Both the position numbers and the translations under genes were made by a program. Positions 20,481 to 32,003 of a stretch of 64,000 bases of DNA are shown in pieces (the stretch's first letter is position 1; every line of letters begins with the position of its first letter). Source of the DNA: Yponomeuta sedellus (lineage: Eukaryota > Arthropoda > Insecta > Lepidoptera > Yponomeutidae); the NCBI GenBank assembly GCA_934045075.1, contig OW203745.1, positions 10,305,873-10,369,872 of the forward strand, given 5' to 3'. The notes under the pieces were generated by a model, which saw nothing but the letters and a program-made list of their open reading frames with translations, did no database searches and was not told where the DNA came from.

Positions 20481-23033
20481 ATGGAACGTTACCGTAACTG
20501 TGTAATGTGCCGAAGAGGGCTATACCGAGGCAGATATCAAGTACGCGTTCTGTCGGAAGCCTTGACAAGAACACACGTGGAGCTAGTAACATTTATACGA
20601 GAAAACGCTGCTCTGGAGGTTTGTACCTATTGCACTTTTTTTTTCCACTCGATCCTCACTGAACCTTCGATATAAAAGGAAACCAATTGAAATCATGTGC
20701 AACTGCATCCCAGATCTATTCTAGTAGTAAATGAGGTAACGAAGACGTAAAAGTGAAAACCGATTGATAAGTGATTCTGGTCGCTTAAAGAACATTCAAG
20801 TGATTCCTTTTTCACTTTTACGTCTTCCACGATGTATTTACCACCAAAACAAGACCTACACAAAACCACAACCAATTACTGTGGTTGCGGTTTTGTGTGG
20901 TTGTGTGTATGCCTTGTTTTCGTACACACAACTACAGAAAACCGCAACCAGATCTCTGAGAAATCTGTGAATCTGTGGCATATATTTGACGATTCGCACA
21001 CCTTCTGACAGAAAAACAAATCCCTCCCACAAATGACCCCCAATGCGTTATTTTGTTAGGTATTTTTCGGAAACCAAAGTTGTTTTTCTTTTCCTTACAT
21101 TTTCATATATCATTTTCAGGTCGTGTTTGACAACACCCGAAGAGTATGTTACCGATGCTGGCAAAGAGCCGAAAATGCGACTAGAGGTCATGCAAACCCT
21201 CAACCCGAGCCGGAGCCGCAAGAACAAGCAGAACCGCAAGAACAACTACAACCGCAAGAACAACTACAACCGCAATTAGAAGAAATGCTTCATATTCCTG
21301 AATATATGAGAGCACGTAATACCGCGACGCATTGTATCTTTCATGGCTGCGCTAATGAAACCCGCCATCGAATTCCAAATGTTGTTAAAATCCACGTATT
21401 TTCTCAACATAAATTGTATATCCCCGACAGTGCCAGAGTATGTCACGATCACCTTAATGGGAATGATTGGGATGATTTGCCCCAACATTGCAACATTTCC
21501 CATGACTTTACGGCTGCCCATTTCAGGGATGTTTGTGACCTAATGCGAAATGCCTTAAACTCACCCAGATTACGTTTTAGCGACCGAGGCATGAATGAAG
21601 AAGAAATGCACTTTTGGACTGGACGTACTAATGATGAATTTAATGCCATCTTAGAGCAAAATCCATTATTAAGAAATAGAAGTGCAGATCCTAGAACCAC
21701 TTTGGGCATTTTACTAACGAAACTACGCACAGGAGAACCCAACGCGAGACTTGCGACGTTGTTTAACATGTCTCGGAGAAAACTCGAACGCCAGTTGGCC
21801 ATCGCACGAGAGTGTCTTAGCACTGACTACGTTGTGCGACACTTGGGAGTGGATCACATGAATAGAGAAGATATATTGGAGAGAAACTTGAGGATTCCAA
21901 AAGCACTGTATGGAAATGAAGACAACAATAAAGCCATTATTATTTGCGATGGTACGTATATTTATATATACAAGAGTTCAAACTTTTTGTTTCAGAGGCA
22001 ATCCTACAGTTTACACAAGTTCCAAAACTTGTTGAAACCATTTTTAATCGTAACCACTGACGGATACATTATAGATGTTAAAGGACCATACGCTGCAACA
22101 AAAACTGATGCGCAGATAATGAGCGACTTAATGACTGACGAGGAAAATCCCCTTCATATATTGCTTCAGCCGAATAACGTATTTATTTTGGACCGCGGGT
22201 TCAGGGATAGTCTGCAGCATATAGAAGCATGTGGCTACGAATTTCACGTCCCCCCGACGAAGAACCGGGAAGAGTCGCAGCTCACGACTTCTCAAGCAAA
22301 TGATTCCCGGCTGGTGACAATGTGCCGATGGGTAGTGGAAGTGGTTAACGGGCGTTTCAAAAGAGATTTCAAGCTGTTGCGCCAAAAATATTTTAATAAC
22401 ACAATGCCTAATATGTTCGGGGATTTTATGATTGCAGCAGCAATTACAAATCACTTCCACAGGCCTATTGTCGATAGCCAACACGCAGAAGCTTTTTTAC
22501 AAAAAATTGTTGAAAGAAGGCAAACCCCAAACGTGTTATATGATTATGTAGAAGCAAAAAGATTAAACAACAGAAGAGCCAATTTCCAGAGATTGGAAGC
22601 AAATGACATTCAAGACTTTCCACGATTGAGGGAACACGACGTGATTTTGCTGTCATTGGGGACATATCAGTTAAAACTGGCAAAATCATATTGCAGCGAG
22701 CACCTCAACAACGGCTTATATCTTATAGAAACTTATAGAGAAACTGCTTTGGAGGATATCCATGAATATGGGATCCACGAAGATGCGTGGCTGTTGCGTG
22801 CACGCATACAGTCCCGACATGTACGATCAAAACAATATTTTTGCTATATATTATTAGACAGAAATAGTAGAAACATATTACAACATTATTGCACATGTTT
22901 GACAGGACGCCGCACGATAGGTTCCTGTGCGCATATTATATCTATTGTGTGGTATTTAGGATATGCTAGACATGAAGGCTTTACTGAACCAGCACTATTT
23001 TTAAATAACATTATCATGGATGAAACACATTAA
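20481..23033 (+). CDS. Two-exon ZAD/THAP/DDE/SWIM transposase-like protein, 683 aa
   Basis: Join of 20481-20618 and 21120-23033. Intron 20619-21119 has GT...AG ends and is phase 0. Exon 1 supplies C7 and C10, exon 2 C56 and C59, together a ZAD-like C4 finger that exists only after splicing. A Pro/Gln/Glu repeat follows (about 70-97), then a THAP-like C2CH finger (C118, C123, C154, H157) and a DDE_Tnp_4-type core: D323 (CDGTY), D404 (LDRGF), E453 (VVEVVNGRF). A C-terminal SWIM finger shows CxC...CxH (C637, C639, C649, H651). All catalytic residues are present and there is no internal stop. An AATAAA lies at 23184-23189. It could be a complete transposase of an ISL2EU/Harbinger-like element or a domesticated host gene. 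I found no terminal inverted repeats. The first exon is inferred from the open frame and splice signals. Confidence 0.75.
20741..20827. repeat. Perfect 19-bp inverted repeat inside the intron
   Basis: Left arm GAAGACGTAAAAGTGAAAA (20741-20759) is matched exactly in reverse at 20809-20827, with a 49-nt spacer. It lies wholly within the intron of the transposase-like gene. Confidence 0.8.
20846..20920. repeat. Second intronic inverted repeat
   Basis: ACACAAAACCACAACCA (20858-20874) pairs with TGGTTGCGGTTTTGTGT (20882-20898) with one mismatch. Outer AAAACAAG/CTTGTTTT words extend the foldback. Further copies of ACCGCAACCA follow near 20940. Confidence 0.7.
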
Positions 23034-25156
23034 ACGATAAAACTTACTCTGAACTTGTTTTATTTACTTCGATAATAAACAAACAATGATAATATAATAA
23101 TCAATGCTGATCATTTGTAATTAAAATCGATATACAATGTCGAAAAAATATCAAAAAGAATTAAAACAACAGAAAAAAAATTAAATAAAAAAAACTTTTA
23201 ACGTATGATTACTCAAATTGGACAGAAAATCGGGACTAGCGCTTCGATTATTCTTATTCTACAAAAAAATACCTCTACAACGACGTATTACTCATTCCGA
23301 TTGGTGCCAGGACCAGGTTCCATACATTTGTGCCCATCATCCTTTAGTACACTTAAGATTAAGATGATTGTACATTATTTTTTCATTATCAGCGGGTAGA
23401 ATTGCAACTTCATTTTCGCAAAGTTGGTAAAATTTCTTGTTATTTATTTGAACGCGCAATTCCTAAAATGTGTCGGTTATACTTTGTAACTTATAACAAC
23501 TTTTGTTCTGCGACTATTGACACTGTTAGCTTAATTTTTTTTTGGAATTAGATTTTGTCGAACAGAACATTTGTAAAAAACATATTACATCGTGGATTAT
23601 ATGTTTTAACAAATGTTCTGGTTTGTGGCGATGCTTTTTAATAGATAATGCTTAAAACTACAAATACTAAATAGAATAAAGCGTCCATCGGTCTTATCTA
23701 TTAATATAAACTCGATTTCACAAAAATACCGTTGAGACAGAGTTAATACTGATTTGATTGCTCATAAGTCCTATATACCTATAGTCACTGGATCTTAGTG
23801 CACATGAGCGCGAACCACAAGTAGTTTGAGAAGTTAGGTAATTTTGTCGTACCTGTAGTTTTTAGTTACGTGTAATAATTATTTGTATATGGGTCCCGTT
23901 GCCTGAAATAAATGACTATTATTATTATTATCAATGGTTCATAGCAGTAATTCCTATTATGAATGTTCTTTAACTTCGTCATAATAAGACTGTCTGTCAT
24001 TTGTACGACAATTAATCGCCGGTTCACATATTTTTTTTTTTATTCCAAAAGCTAAATATGAAACACAAAACTCACAGTACAATAGTTGCCAATTTGGTGT
24101 CACAGGAAAAGCATGCTTTAGCAATAACCCAGGTAACTTAAGGAGCTTGGTCGTTTTAAATGTCAATTAAATTAAAGTAAAAGACAATGTTAATTATAAA
24201 GTCTTCTATTGCAATTTCATGAAAAAAATCGCTAACGCTGAAATAAATACAATTTTCCGACTAAAATGATATATTTTTTTAAAGACATTCGCTTTTCTCA
24301 AGAAATTTGAAACATTATTCCTCACTAGCAATTGCCTGCAACTTTGCTCTCGAAATTCTTTTTATATGAAATTTTTTCCGTGATAAATTTACAAATTTAG
24401 TACAAAAAATATGAAAGTTTGTGAAGATGTTTTTATATTTATCAAACTTTTCATACGGTTAGATAAAGAACTTAGATAATATAAAGATACTTGATCTCCC
24501 GGTATTGCTTTCCCATGAACTAATATTTTATCATAACCGTAACCTTTTTTAAGCAAAACTCTAAGGGTCTTATTAATAAAAACGACCTATAGTGTGCTCG
24601 TAGCGCACTTTAGCTAAAATCCTCTATTAGACATAATATAGTACGCTCGAACTTTTCCTTATTAATAAAAGTACAACAATCCTACTGTAACTTTAAGTGC
24701 TCTTTTAAGACCTGTCAATTTGGCATCGTCGCGTTCTAAGATTCGTTCATTCTTTTAAGTCTGTGGAAGTTTCAAAACACGCAGATTGTATAATCTATAT
24801 ACCTACCAGGAAAAAAAGTTAGTTTTCAACTTTTTGTTTGAAAGTTTCTGAAGAAGACTGAATGTATGTGCCTGTATGTAAATGTAATGTAATGACAACA
24901 TGGAAAATCAGGTTATTATAACCATTTCACGAAAAATTACTTCACTGACAACCAAACCACTTCAAACAAACAACAATTTGACAAATGCATACTTTTGTAA
25001 TCTGTGGTTTTGCAATCACAGATTAAAATATCGCATAAAATTAGTTTGTAGTAGAGTTAAAGTAGGGCCATATCAACTTTAAGTTATAGCATGTTTTTGG
25101 CATAATTATAAACGGATTTTGTTTTATTAACGACGTTTTTGTTTAGACCTATTATA
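23034..25156. other. Long AT-rich intergenic stretch
   Basis: Contains the probable 3' UTR of the transposase-like gene to about 23200 and the hairpin at 23563-23620. Otherwise nothing recognisable; frames are short. Confidence 0.45.
23563..23620. repeat. Inverted repeat, about 22-bp arms, 13-nt loop
   Basis: CAGAACATTTGTAAAAAACA... returns inverted as ATATGTTTTAACAAATGTTCTG, with one small mismatch or indel. Could be a relic MITE core or a structured transcript end; no partner copy was seen. Confidence 0.75.
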
Positions 25157-25288
25157 ATAAAAAAATATTGGCCTTTTCGCATCTACTTTATGAGATGATA
25201 CAGCGTCCAGTGGTATCTTCACCCACACTAGATGGGTGAAGGGACCACTCCGACGCTATAGTGCCTGGGACATGGTTTTATAGATGGC
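25157..25288 (-). mobile_element. SINE family C, 3' part only
   Basis: On the minus strand it runs from CCATCTATAAAACCATGTCC through GGAGTGGTCCCTTCACCC to GGCCAATATT, i.e. the unique C tail without its tRNA head. Confidence 0.75.
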
Positions 25289-25841
25289 AAACATCTCATA
25301 AGGCCACTTTAACAGTGCTTTTAGTGAACTGACTTTTGATAAGACTCTTATTTTATTGCGTTGCCATGGTAACAAGAATCATATTGTGATCGAACCGAAT
25401 TCATTAGCGGTATGAAGTTTGCCGCTACAGCCAGTGCTTAGCACAACAAAGATAAAGGAGAAAGTAAGCGTTTATCAGACAGGAGATAATTCAGTCAATC
25501 AGCGAGGCACGCATTTATCAGGCGTCTCACCAATTTGCGGGCATCAATCGTGGAGAAAGCCCTTCCATTTAGCGGGGAATTGTTTATAGATTGCTGAGTA
25601 ACGGGTCGGCTTATAAAGGTGAAACACCCATTTGTCTTCGGGAATACAGTCGGGGCAACATTTCTTTGTCTGGAGAGTGGGCGAAAGTTTCGTACGAGTT
25701 GTTGGGCTGTTTCTGTCGAGTGTGGCGCTGTTTGTGGCGAGTGTATTCTACTTTCTCTATGCTCAGTGAGGCATAAGAAGTAACTTGTAATAATAATAAT
25801 ATTATAACCTTACGATACAACCACTTGTCCTGACTCCAAAC
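25289..25841. other. Intergenic
   Basis: No supported feature. A 61-codon frame at 25591 has no recognisable motif. Confidence 0.35.
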
Positions 25842-26262
25842 TACAGTCTGTTAGCTTTTAGAATATACGACGGCTTCTATAGGATATATTCGTGTAATAG
25901 AAATATCGAACTAATATAACATAACATTTACATACTGGCACACACATTGCTTCTGGCCCTGTGTCATAGGTACCAGAAATAACAACATCACAAACATGTA
26001 AACATCCAAGACCTAGGGGTTTTTTTATTGGCCCCAGGCGGGGATCGAACCCGGGACCTCTCGCATGGTAGGCAGATGCGCTACCGCTGCGCCACGGAGG
26101 TCGTCGATATGACACATAACTTTACGTAACTTTTCAAAATGGTGAAGAAATGTTTTATACAGAGCAGGAAGTAGTATCACACTCGTGTGCTTTCGGCGAA
26201 AACCGAAGCCTACTCTAGAGCTCAAAAAAATCGAGGTATATTCTAAAAGCTAACAGACTGTA
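25842..26262. mobile_element. MITE M1 copy 1 (TA-flanked, mariner-like), with nested SINE
   Basis: Terminal inverted repeats CAGTCTGTTAGCTTTTAGAA at both ends, bounded by TA. Internal words (CACTCGTGTGCTTTCGGCG, AAACCGAAGCCTACTCTAGA) match the other M1 copies. A family B SINE interrupts it and doubles its length compared with the ~210-bp copy at 44796-45007. Confidence 0.85.
25916..26104 (-). mobile_element. SINE family B nested in MITE M1
   Basis: Minus strand: head GACCTCCGTGGCGCAGCGGT (A box) and GGGTTCGATCCCC (B box) spaced like a tRNA, body with CTTGGATGTTTACATG, and a TTATGTTAT-type tail. The M1 copy at 44796-45007 lacks this insert. Confidence 0.8.
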
Positions 26263-26305
26263 GAATAGAGGGTGTTGTAGTAAAAAGGCACGGACATCAC
26301 TAACA

Positions 26306-26566
26306 TACAGTCTATTAATTCTTACTTGTCCAATTTAGTAAACAAGATTCTACCCTTAAACTGTGACTTTTTAGTTCAAAACTGCCATATTTCCATAAAT
26401 GAAGTAACCTGGAACACTCTTTTAGATAACACGATGCCAATTTTATAAAGATAGTTCATGATAGTTCATGAATTTGCGAGAAAATGTCTAGTTTAGGCAT
26501 CTAATGTCAATTTTAAGGTTAGAATCTTGTTTACTAAATTGGACAAGTAAGAATAAATAGACTGTA
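26306..26566. mobile_element. MITE M2 (TA-flanked), about 55-bp TIRs
   Basis: Left end CAGTCTATTAATTCTTACTT and right end inverted; pairing continues through TGTCCAATTTAGTAAACAAG into the element. TA lies on both sides. It starts 43 bp after M1 copy 1 and shares the terminal CAGTCT, but is otherwise distinct. Confidence 0.85.
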
Positions 26567-28059
26567 GAAGTACACGCAAACATGACAAAGCTTATAATAT
26601 ATTTGGTTTATGATTTAAGGCTTTTAAGGCTTTTAAGGCTTTTACTAATAAACACCGTATAAGCCTATACAGTGTTTTTTTCACGTCATTTGAATGTAAT
26701 TTTCAGTTGGAAGAAAAGAGACAAAAGACTGCATAGTTATACAATACTTACACCAAGTTTAATACTAAGGCTGTAAAAGTATACACAGCATTTGTAGACT
26801 ACACTTGTATGAAAACTAAGAAATTTTAGACAGTACTTAGATGGGCTTACTTACCGTTGTAAGTACTCACTAAGTCAATTTTAAATTCTTCAATTTCGTT
26901 CTTCCAAACAAAATATCCTCTTGTAACCAGATACTCCGCAAGGCAGTCGCATTGCCTATAAATTATTAGGAGACCGTTCTTCATTCAGATGATATTCAAA
27001 TTTTTCTCCGCTCTAGAATGCGACTGAAATATAAGAGAGTTTAAGATGTAGTTCGCATTAAATTCTGCCTTTTGGATGAAAAATTCCTTTGTAAATGTTT
27101 CATAAAATTCCATTTGGCCAGTATTGAGACTGTGATACCAATAGCTGCTTGGATGTTCAAGATGAAACTATGTAATTAACGTTTTAAAACAATCAGATGA
27201 CCACACATATAGTTTTCACCTTTAATTACAATATGTTGAGCAAACATTAGAAGATTTATGCGGTGTGGATTTAAATACTCTTTTTGCATTCTTATTGCAC
27301 CTTTTTTGCAAAAGAAGGATTTATTTTAGACTGAGAGTCAAGTGAACAATTTTTGTAAAGATTGTAATTTTAAACAAACAACAAAGTTAAGCAAGCTGAA
27401 GAATTTAGTGTGATTTACGCTAATTGAAAATAAAACAAAAGTTATTTAATGAAGCCAATTTAATCATACTGGCTTTCTAATTTTTTTAATGTCAATTTAT
27501 TGCCTACTTAAAAAACCAGACAAAACTATGTTTTTTTTTTTTTTATCAAAACACACTTAAAGTAGGCCACCTAAATTCTTTTCTCTATTTCAGTTTACCC
27601 ATAACCTGAAATGGCAAAAGCTTTTTCTCAAACATTACTTTTACACAAATTTACTTCGTTGGAGCTGAGCTTCGATATTGACTCAAGGTAACTAAGGAAG
27701 CGTACAGAGAAGGAACACAAAATATCGACAAGACTGCATGGTTCGGCATTTGTACAAACTCGTTAATATACAGCATTCATATTTCAATTCACCAGTATTT
27801 CAATCAATGCAACGACAAAAAAAAAATTAACAAACTCTTTTTGGTGAGACCAATCAATGGCCGCACGGCCGAACGTGATGAAAAGAGGTTTTCTATATTT
27901 GAATTTCACTTCAGACTCAAAGAGTTTTTCTATTTGATAAAAAAACGTCGGGAATACACAATGTGATGAGATATTTTGTGTGTGGCCAGCTAGATTTGAA
28001 CCTGGAACTTGCATTGTGTATTTCGTGCTTATATTTTTAGCGGGCCTCAATTGCTCTCA
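26567..28059. other. Intergenic
   Basis: Holds three tandem AAGGCTTTT units (26617-26643). A tRNA-head-like scrap (TGGCCAGCTAGATTTGAACC) lies near 27984. No gene recognised. Confidence 0.4.
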
Positions 28060-28132
28060 CTTCTTCTTCTTCAGGCTATATTATGTAGTCCACTGCTGGA
28101 CATAGCCCTTCTCTAATGAGCGTCATAGTGCC
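28060..28132 (-). mobile_element. RTE-like LINE 3' end (family Y), short
   Basis: Reversed family Y terminus with CAGCAGTGGACTACATAATA and a (GAA)n tail. It lies directly 3' (in sense orientation) of a 5S-derived SINE. Confidence 0.65.
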
Positions 28133-28149
28133 CTATTTGGCACTATTGG

Positions 28150-28516
28150 CTTACAAAGGCCTAGAGTTTTGTCTTCTAGGGCACGGGGCTGTTCCTGCAT
28201 CGCAGGAAGATTAGGAGATACTCCATCACTGGGGCCAAGTCTGGATTTGTGGAGGATTGTAAGACAGTGGCAGGTCTTAGTGTCAGGTCAGAAGTTATCA
28301 AGCCGCCTAAAAGGCCTCTGACATGGTTTAATGACTGCCATTACATGACAGCTGGCACCAATGCCTTAATGAGCCTTGCGAAGCACGAAAGCGCTCGGAA
28401 AAAGCCACTAGCGGTAGTCACGGGACTGTCACCAATCCTGCACCTGACCGCGCTTGTTGTTGCTTAACTCAAATGATTGATTCCAATCAATCGACTAGGC
28501 CACGAGCGCATCACTG
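28150..28516 (-). mobile_element. 5S rRNA-derived SINE, near full length
   Basis: Minus strand: head around GAGTTAAGCAACAACAAGCG and CGGTCAGGTGCAGGATTGGT, body ATGGCAGTCATTAAACCATG, and 3' words CCTGCGATGCAGGAA. The head is as in 19071-19436, with more substitutions toward the 3' end. Confidence 0.75.
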
Positions 28517-29931
28517 GGCCACGAGAGCACAAAATGTTTACTTAAAAGTATTAAACCTGAGTCCGGTGGGTCCCATTCTTTCAACTTTTCTAAGATATGT
28601 ACTTAGAGATAGATGCGTACATAGATATTGTTGCTGTACAGAAAAAAATACTTTTTTGTATGAATTTGTTACAGGTACATAATATTATAATCAGAATTCA
28701 ATGGTAACTAAGTATATTCAGAATTTATTTCTATGGCGATCTTGAGGCTTATGCTATGATGGAAGAACTGCAATGCGTGTCTGATATAAATTGTTTTTAA
28801 ATTCCTGAAAATTACTTAGTACCTAAAAAAATAATTAATTGCTCACATACATACACGCACATAAATATACACACACTACAAACAATCCGCTCGAACCGCT
28901 CATCATATCCGACACAATCGTTCCCCATAAGGCTGGCAGCGTTACTGCGCTGCACTGCTAGGGAGATCCTTTGGATATTATTTTTGGCGCGTGGTTTGTA
29001 TTTACTTAGCACTGGATCGCGAATAAATCCTTTTAATATATATGTATGAGTATCGTGTTTTATTAAGAAATACTATGATAATGTTATGTTTCTTAGGTCA
29101 CTTACTTTCCTAAAACGTTAATAAGTATTGCAGGTAACCATGAAAGTGCTCTATGACGTTCTACGCAATATTCAGGTAACGTTTTATAGTAGTTTTTCAC
29201 GGTTGGAACTCCCGCGTAATGCGTTCGTGATTCCTACCTCTTTTAACTGCTAAAGCCTCTGTACGTGCGTGGAATAGCCCTGCTAGGATATCAGCTATCA
29301 AGTTGAAGCTCCGACTTTATGCAGTGGAAACAGGAAATCTGAAACCTGACCTTATTGGAACCTATGTGTTGAGTAATGAATCAAATTAACACGTATTTTG
29401 AAGTTCACACTTAGGTGGACGTAAAGACTGCAACATAAGGTACATGAATATATTTTCAAGTAGGTTAAATCATCCTACAAATACGTTTGTGGTTAGGCCT
29501 GTTAGCGAAATTCACGTTATTCTTTCAAACACCTGTTTTAACTCTCACGCGAGATGAAACTCCAAATATCACACGTTAAGACTCAAGCGTACCTACTCTT
29601 TACATGGCTGCACATTTGTTATTTAAAATACGTTATAAGAACGCCTCCGAGAACGTGCCTTGCCCGCTTAATGCTTAAAAATTGCCAGCGAATATGATGC
29701 TCTTCGTGAAAATTATTTGCTGCTTTGGGAATAGTTTTTGTTCACGGCTAGATTAAAAAGCTGACTGGCTGGTTAGAAAGAAATTGCACGTTTAATAAAA
29801 AGAAAATTTATTGTTGCTCTTATTTATTTTTAAATGATACGGCTTCAACTGCCAGAACTAAAGATTTAAACTAAAGAAGTTGAGAAGGGTAAACAATTGA
29901 TCTCGATTTTAGATAAATAAAAAAACCTTTA
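28517..29931. other. Intergenic
   Basis: Largely unassigned. 29042-29075 carries the word TATGAGTATCGTGTTTTATT, a relative of repeat Z seen at 46.2, 51.0 and 53.8 kb. Confidence 0.4.
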
Positions 29932-30230
29932 GAGCGGTGGTAGCGGAGCGGTAAAACATCGGCTTCTCTATCGGAAGCTCGTGGGTGCGAAGGCCGACAT
30001 GTATAGTAGCCGTACCACTCGTTAACCGTGAAGGAAAATAATATTTTATCGTAAAGTATATATTATCGTAAGGAAACTAGACCGTCATCAGTGGTATTAA
30101 CTACCTCAGCGCTTGAAATTGTCAATCCGCGATAGACACGCTTAGTTATTAAGGCCATTTTCTCTCTATCTCTCTCTCTATTTCCAAGAGTTGCAGACTT
30201 TGCCCTGCAGCGAGATAGGCTACATAAAAA
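29932..30230 (+). mobile_element. SINE family D, near full length
   Basis: Decayed tRNA head (GTGGTAGCGGAGCGGT, A-box-like), partly deleted middle (CGTTAACCGTGAAGGAAAAT), the GCGCTTGAAATTGTCAATCC block, a (TCTC)n run and the tail ending AGGCTACATAAAAA. Confidence 0.75.
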
Positions 30231-30281
30231 TAGGCTAGGCTTACATAGGCCACATAAAAAATACGTATGTACTTAGAAACT

Positions 30282-30439
30282 GCTGTGTGGTGTCGGCCTA
30301 GAGAATATCACTAACCCAATTCTTCCCGCGGGTGTGTAAAAGGCGACTAAGGGACTACCCCCTATGATAGCACAACGTGGCGCTCTTTAGGGGAGGGCTG
30401 TGTCCAGCAGTGGACTAGTATAGCCTGACGACGACGACG
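30282..30439 (+). mobile_element. RTE-like LINE 3' end or derived SINE (family Y)
   Basis: Begins GCTGTGTGGTGTCGGCCTAG, contains GGCGACTAAGG, then the family Y 3' end and a (GAC)n tail. Confidence 0.65.
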
Positions 30440-30597
30440 TAGAAACACTTTTTCTTCTAAACATACGGTAATACTAGTAAGTTTATGCAATTAATCGCAT
30501 CAGGTCATTCACGACAGTTACAACTGTATTTAAACTAAAATTATTAAAAACAAACTCTAACATAATTAGGGCGAAGTTTTTGGACCAAAGTAGTAAC

Positions 30598-30662
30598 CTT
30601 GCGCTATGGCGCTCATTAGGGGAGGGCTATGTCCAGCAGTGGACTAATATAGCCTGAAGAAA
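30598..30662 (+). mobile_element. RTE-like LINE extreme 3' end (family Y)
   Basis: Only the last ~60 bp are kept: GCGCTATGGCGCTCATTAGG to ATATAGCCTGAAGA. Confidence 0.65.
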
Positions 30663-31797
30663 AACCAAGTGATGGCCGAGAACCAGGCGGTGGTCATCGG
30701 GTTGACCACGATGATCGGACGATGTGGACAGGTCAGCAGGGAGCCCGTAAATGCGAATAGCTAGAGGCTGCAAAGGATGGCGTGGTAGGGAAAAGACGGT
30801 ATTATAAATATCATCAGCTCATCTCTGCCCACTGCTCGTTAGAGATGGGTTGACGACATTGAGGCTATGCGCATGTTGAAATGCAGGCGACACAGTACAG
30901 TACAGAACAATTCAGTACAGGATGGGGCAGTTGAGGCCTAGGCCCCCTCCGCATGCTGCGACGCAACTATTCGCTCCATTCCTTGGCAATGCTCACCCAT
31001 AATAACTCTTTCAATGTCTTTTTTAAATAATCTGGCTGATTTGTATCATACAAACAAGGTTCACAGTGAACTAATTCAATTTAATTTTCTGTCATTGCAA
31101 CAAAATTGTTACTAAACACGCCTCGACGTGCACGCGTCGCGCAGAAATCTGTGCCGGCACTACAACGAGACGCAGAGTAGCGCAGACACATGTCTGCGTC
31201 GCACGTGCCTGCGCCGCAGCGTACGTAGCTCAATGACGTTCCATGCTTTACAAAATGTGCGCTGCGCTGTGTTGCGTCGCCTGCGTTTCAGCCTGCGCCC
31301 AGCCTTATGGTCCCGTGCATGCGAACCATATTTATAAATGGTTCCCAATCTTTGACAAATTAACGATTGACGTGACTAATCCAATAAAGAGCAAAAGCGT
31401 ATACAGAAAATCTAATAATAATTTTATACCAACATACTAAAAAGAAGATATTCATTCCTGTAAGCTAGTAGGAAAAACAGACTATTTGGAACAAAAAAAA
31501 AACGAAAAAGTGTTCCGTACATTCTGAAACAATAGAAATTACAAGAGTTAGTACAGTCGCGAGCACAAAGGGCACGTCCACTCATTAATATGCTAATACG
31601 GTGCCGGGAACCGCCATCGAATACTGAATTGAGAGCGGGAAAAGAATCAGAGGGCGTCTACTTTATAACTTTAGACTCACAAAGTTTTACCCTCAAAGTA
31701 AGTCTATATACGTGTATCAGTAGTATCAGTCTTTACACTAATATTATAAAGGACCCATGTCAGAGGATTTGCGGCGAAACATACACTAGTTAGCAAA
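30663..31797. other. Intergenic with a GC-rich island
   Basis: 31105-31315 is CpG-rich against an AT-rich background and full of TGCG/CGCA words, including CGCAGACA-CA-TGTCTGCG. A LINE-like scrap may lie at 30690-30800. No convincing gene; the 60-70-codon frames in the GC-rich part lack motifs. Confidence 0.4.
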
Positions 31798-31804
31798 AGC
31801 TAGT

Positions 31805-32003
31805 TAGTGTTATAAAGGCAATGGTTTGTGAGTGTGTATGTTTGTTACTTCTTCACGTCTAAACTGCTAGAACGATTTTTAAAATTTGGTATGGAGTCAG
31901 CTGACACCCTAGAGTAACAAATAGAATACGTTTTACTGCAGAAAAATATGTTATTCCCACGGGAACATCGATAAGCCGCGGGTAACACAGCGGGGCACAG
32001 GTT
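31805..32003. mobile_element. Helitron-like segment
   Basis: Same unit as 60304-60505: TTAGTGTTATAAAGGCAATG, TTGTTACTTCTTCACG, GGTATGGAGTCAGCTGACAC, and GCGGGTAACACAGCGGGGCA at the end. It sits about 110 bp before the copia LTR. Confidence 0.45.

Noticed and set aside
21955..22005. Possible second intron in the transposase-like gene (GTACGT ... TTTCAG)
   Set aside because: The segment encodes the conserved stretch between CDGTY and FQRQSYS typical of this nuclease family; removing it would damage the core.
26030..26104. Apparent tRNA gene on the minus strand
   Set aside because: It is the head of SINE family B, nested in a MITE, with a second copy at 49832-50020.
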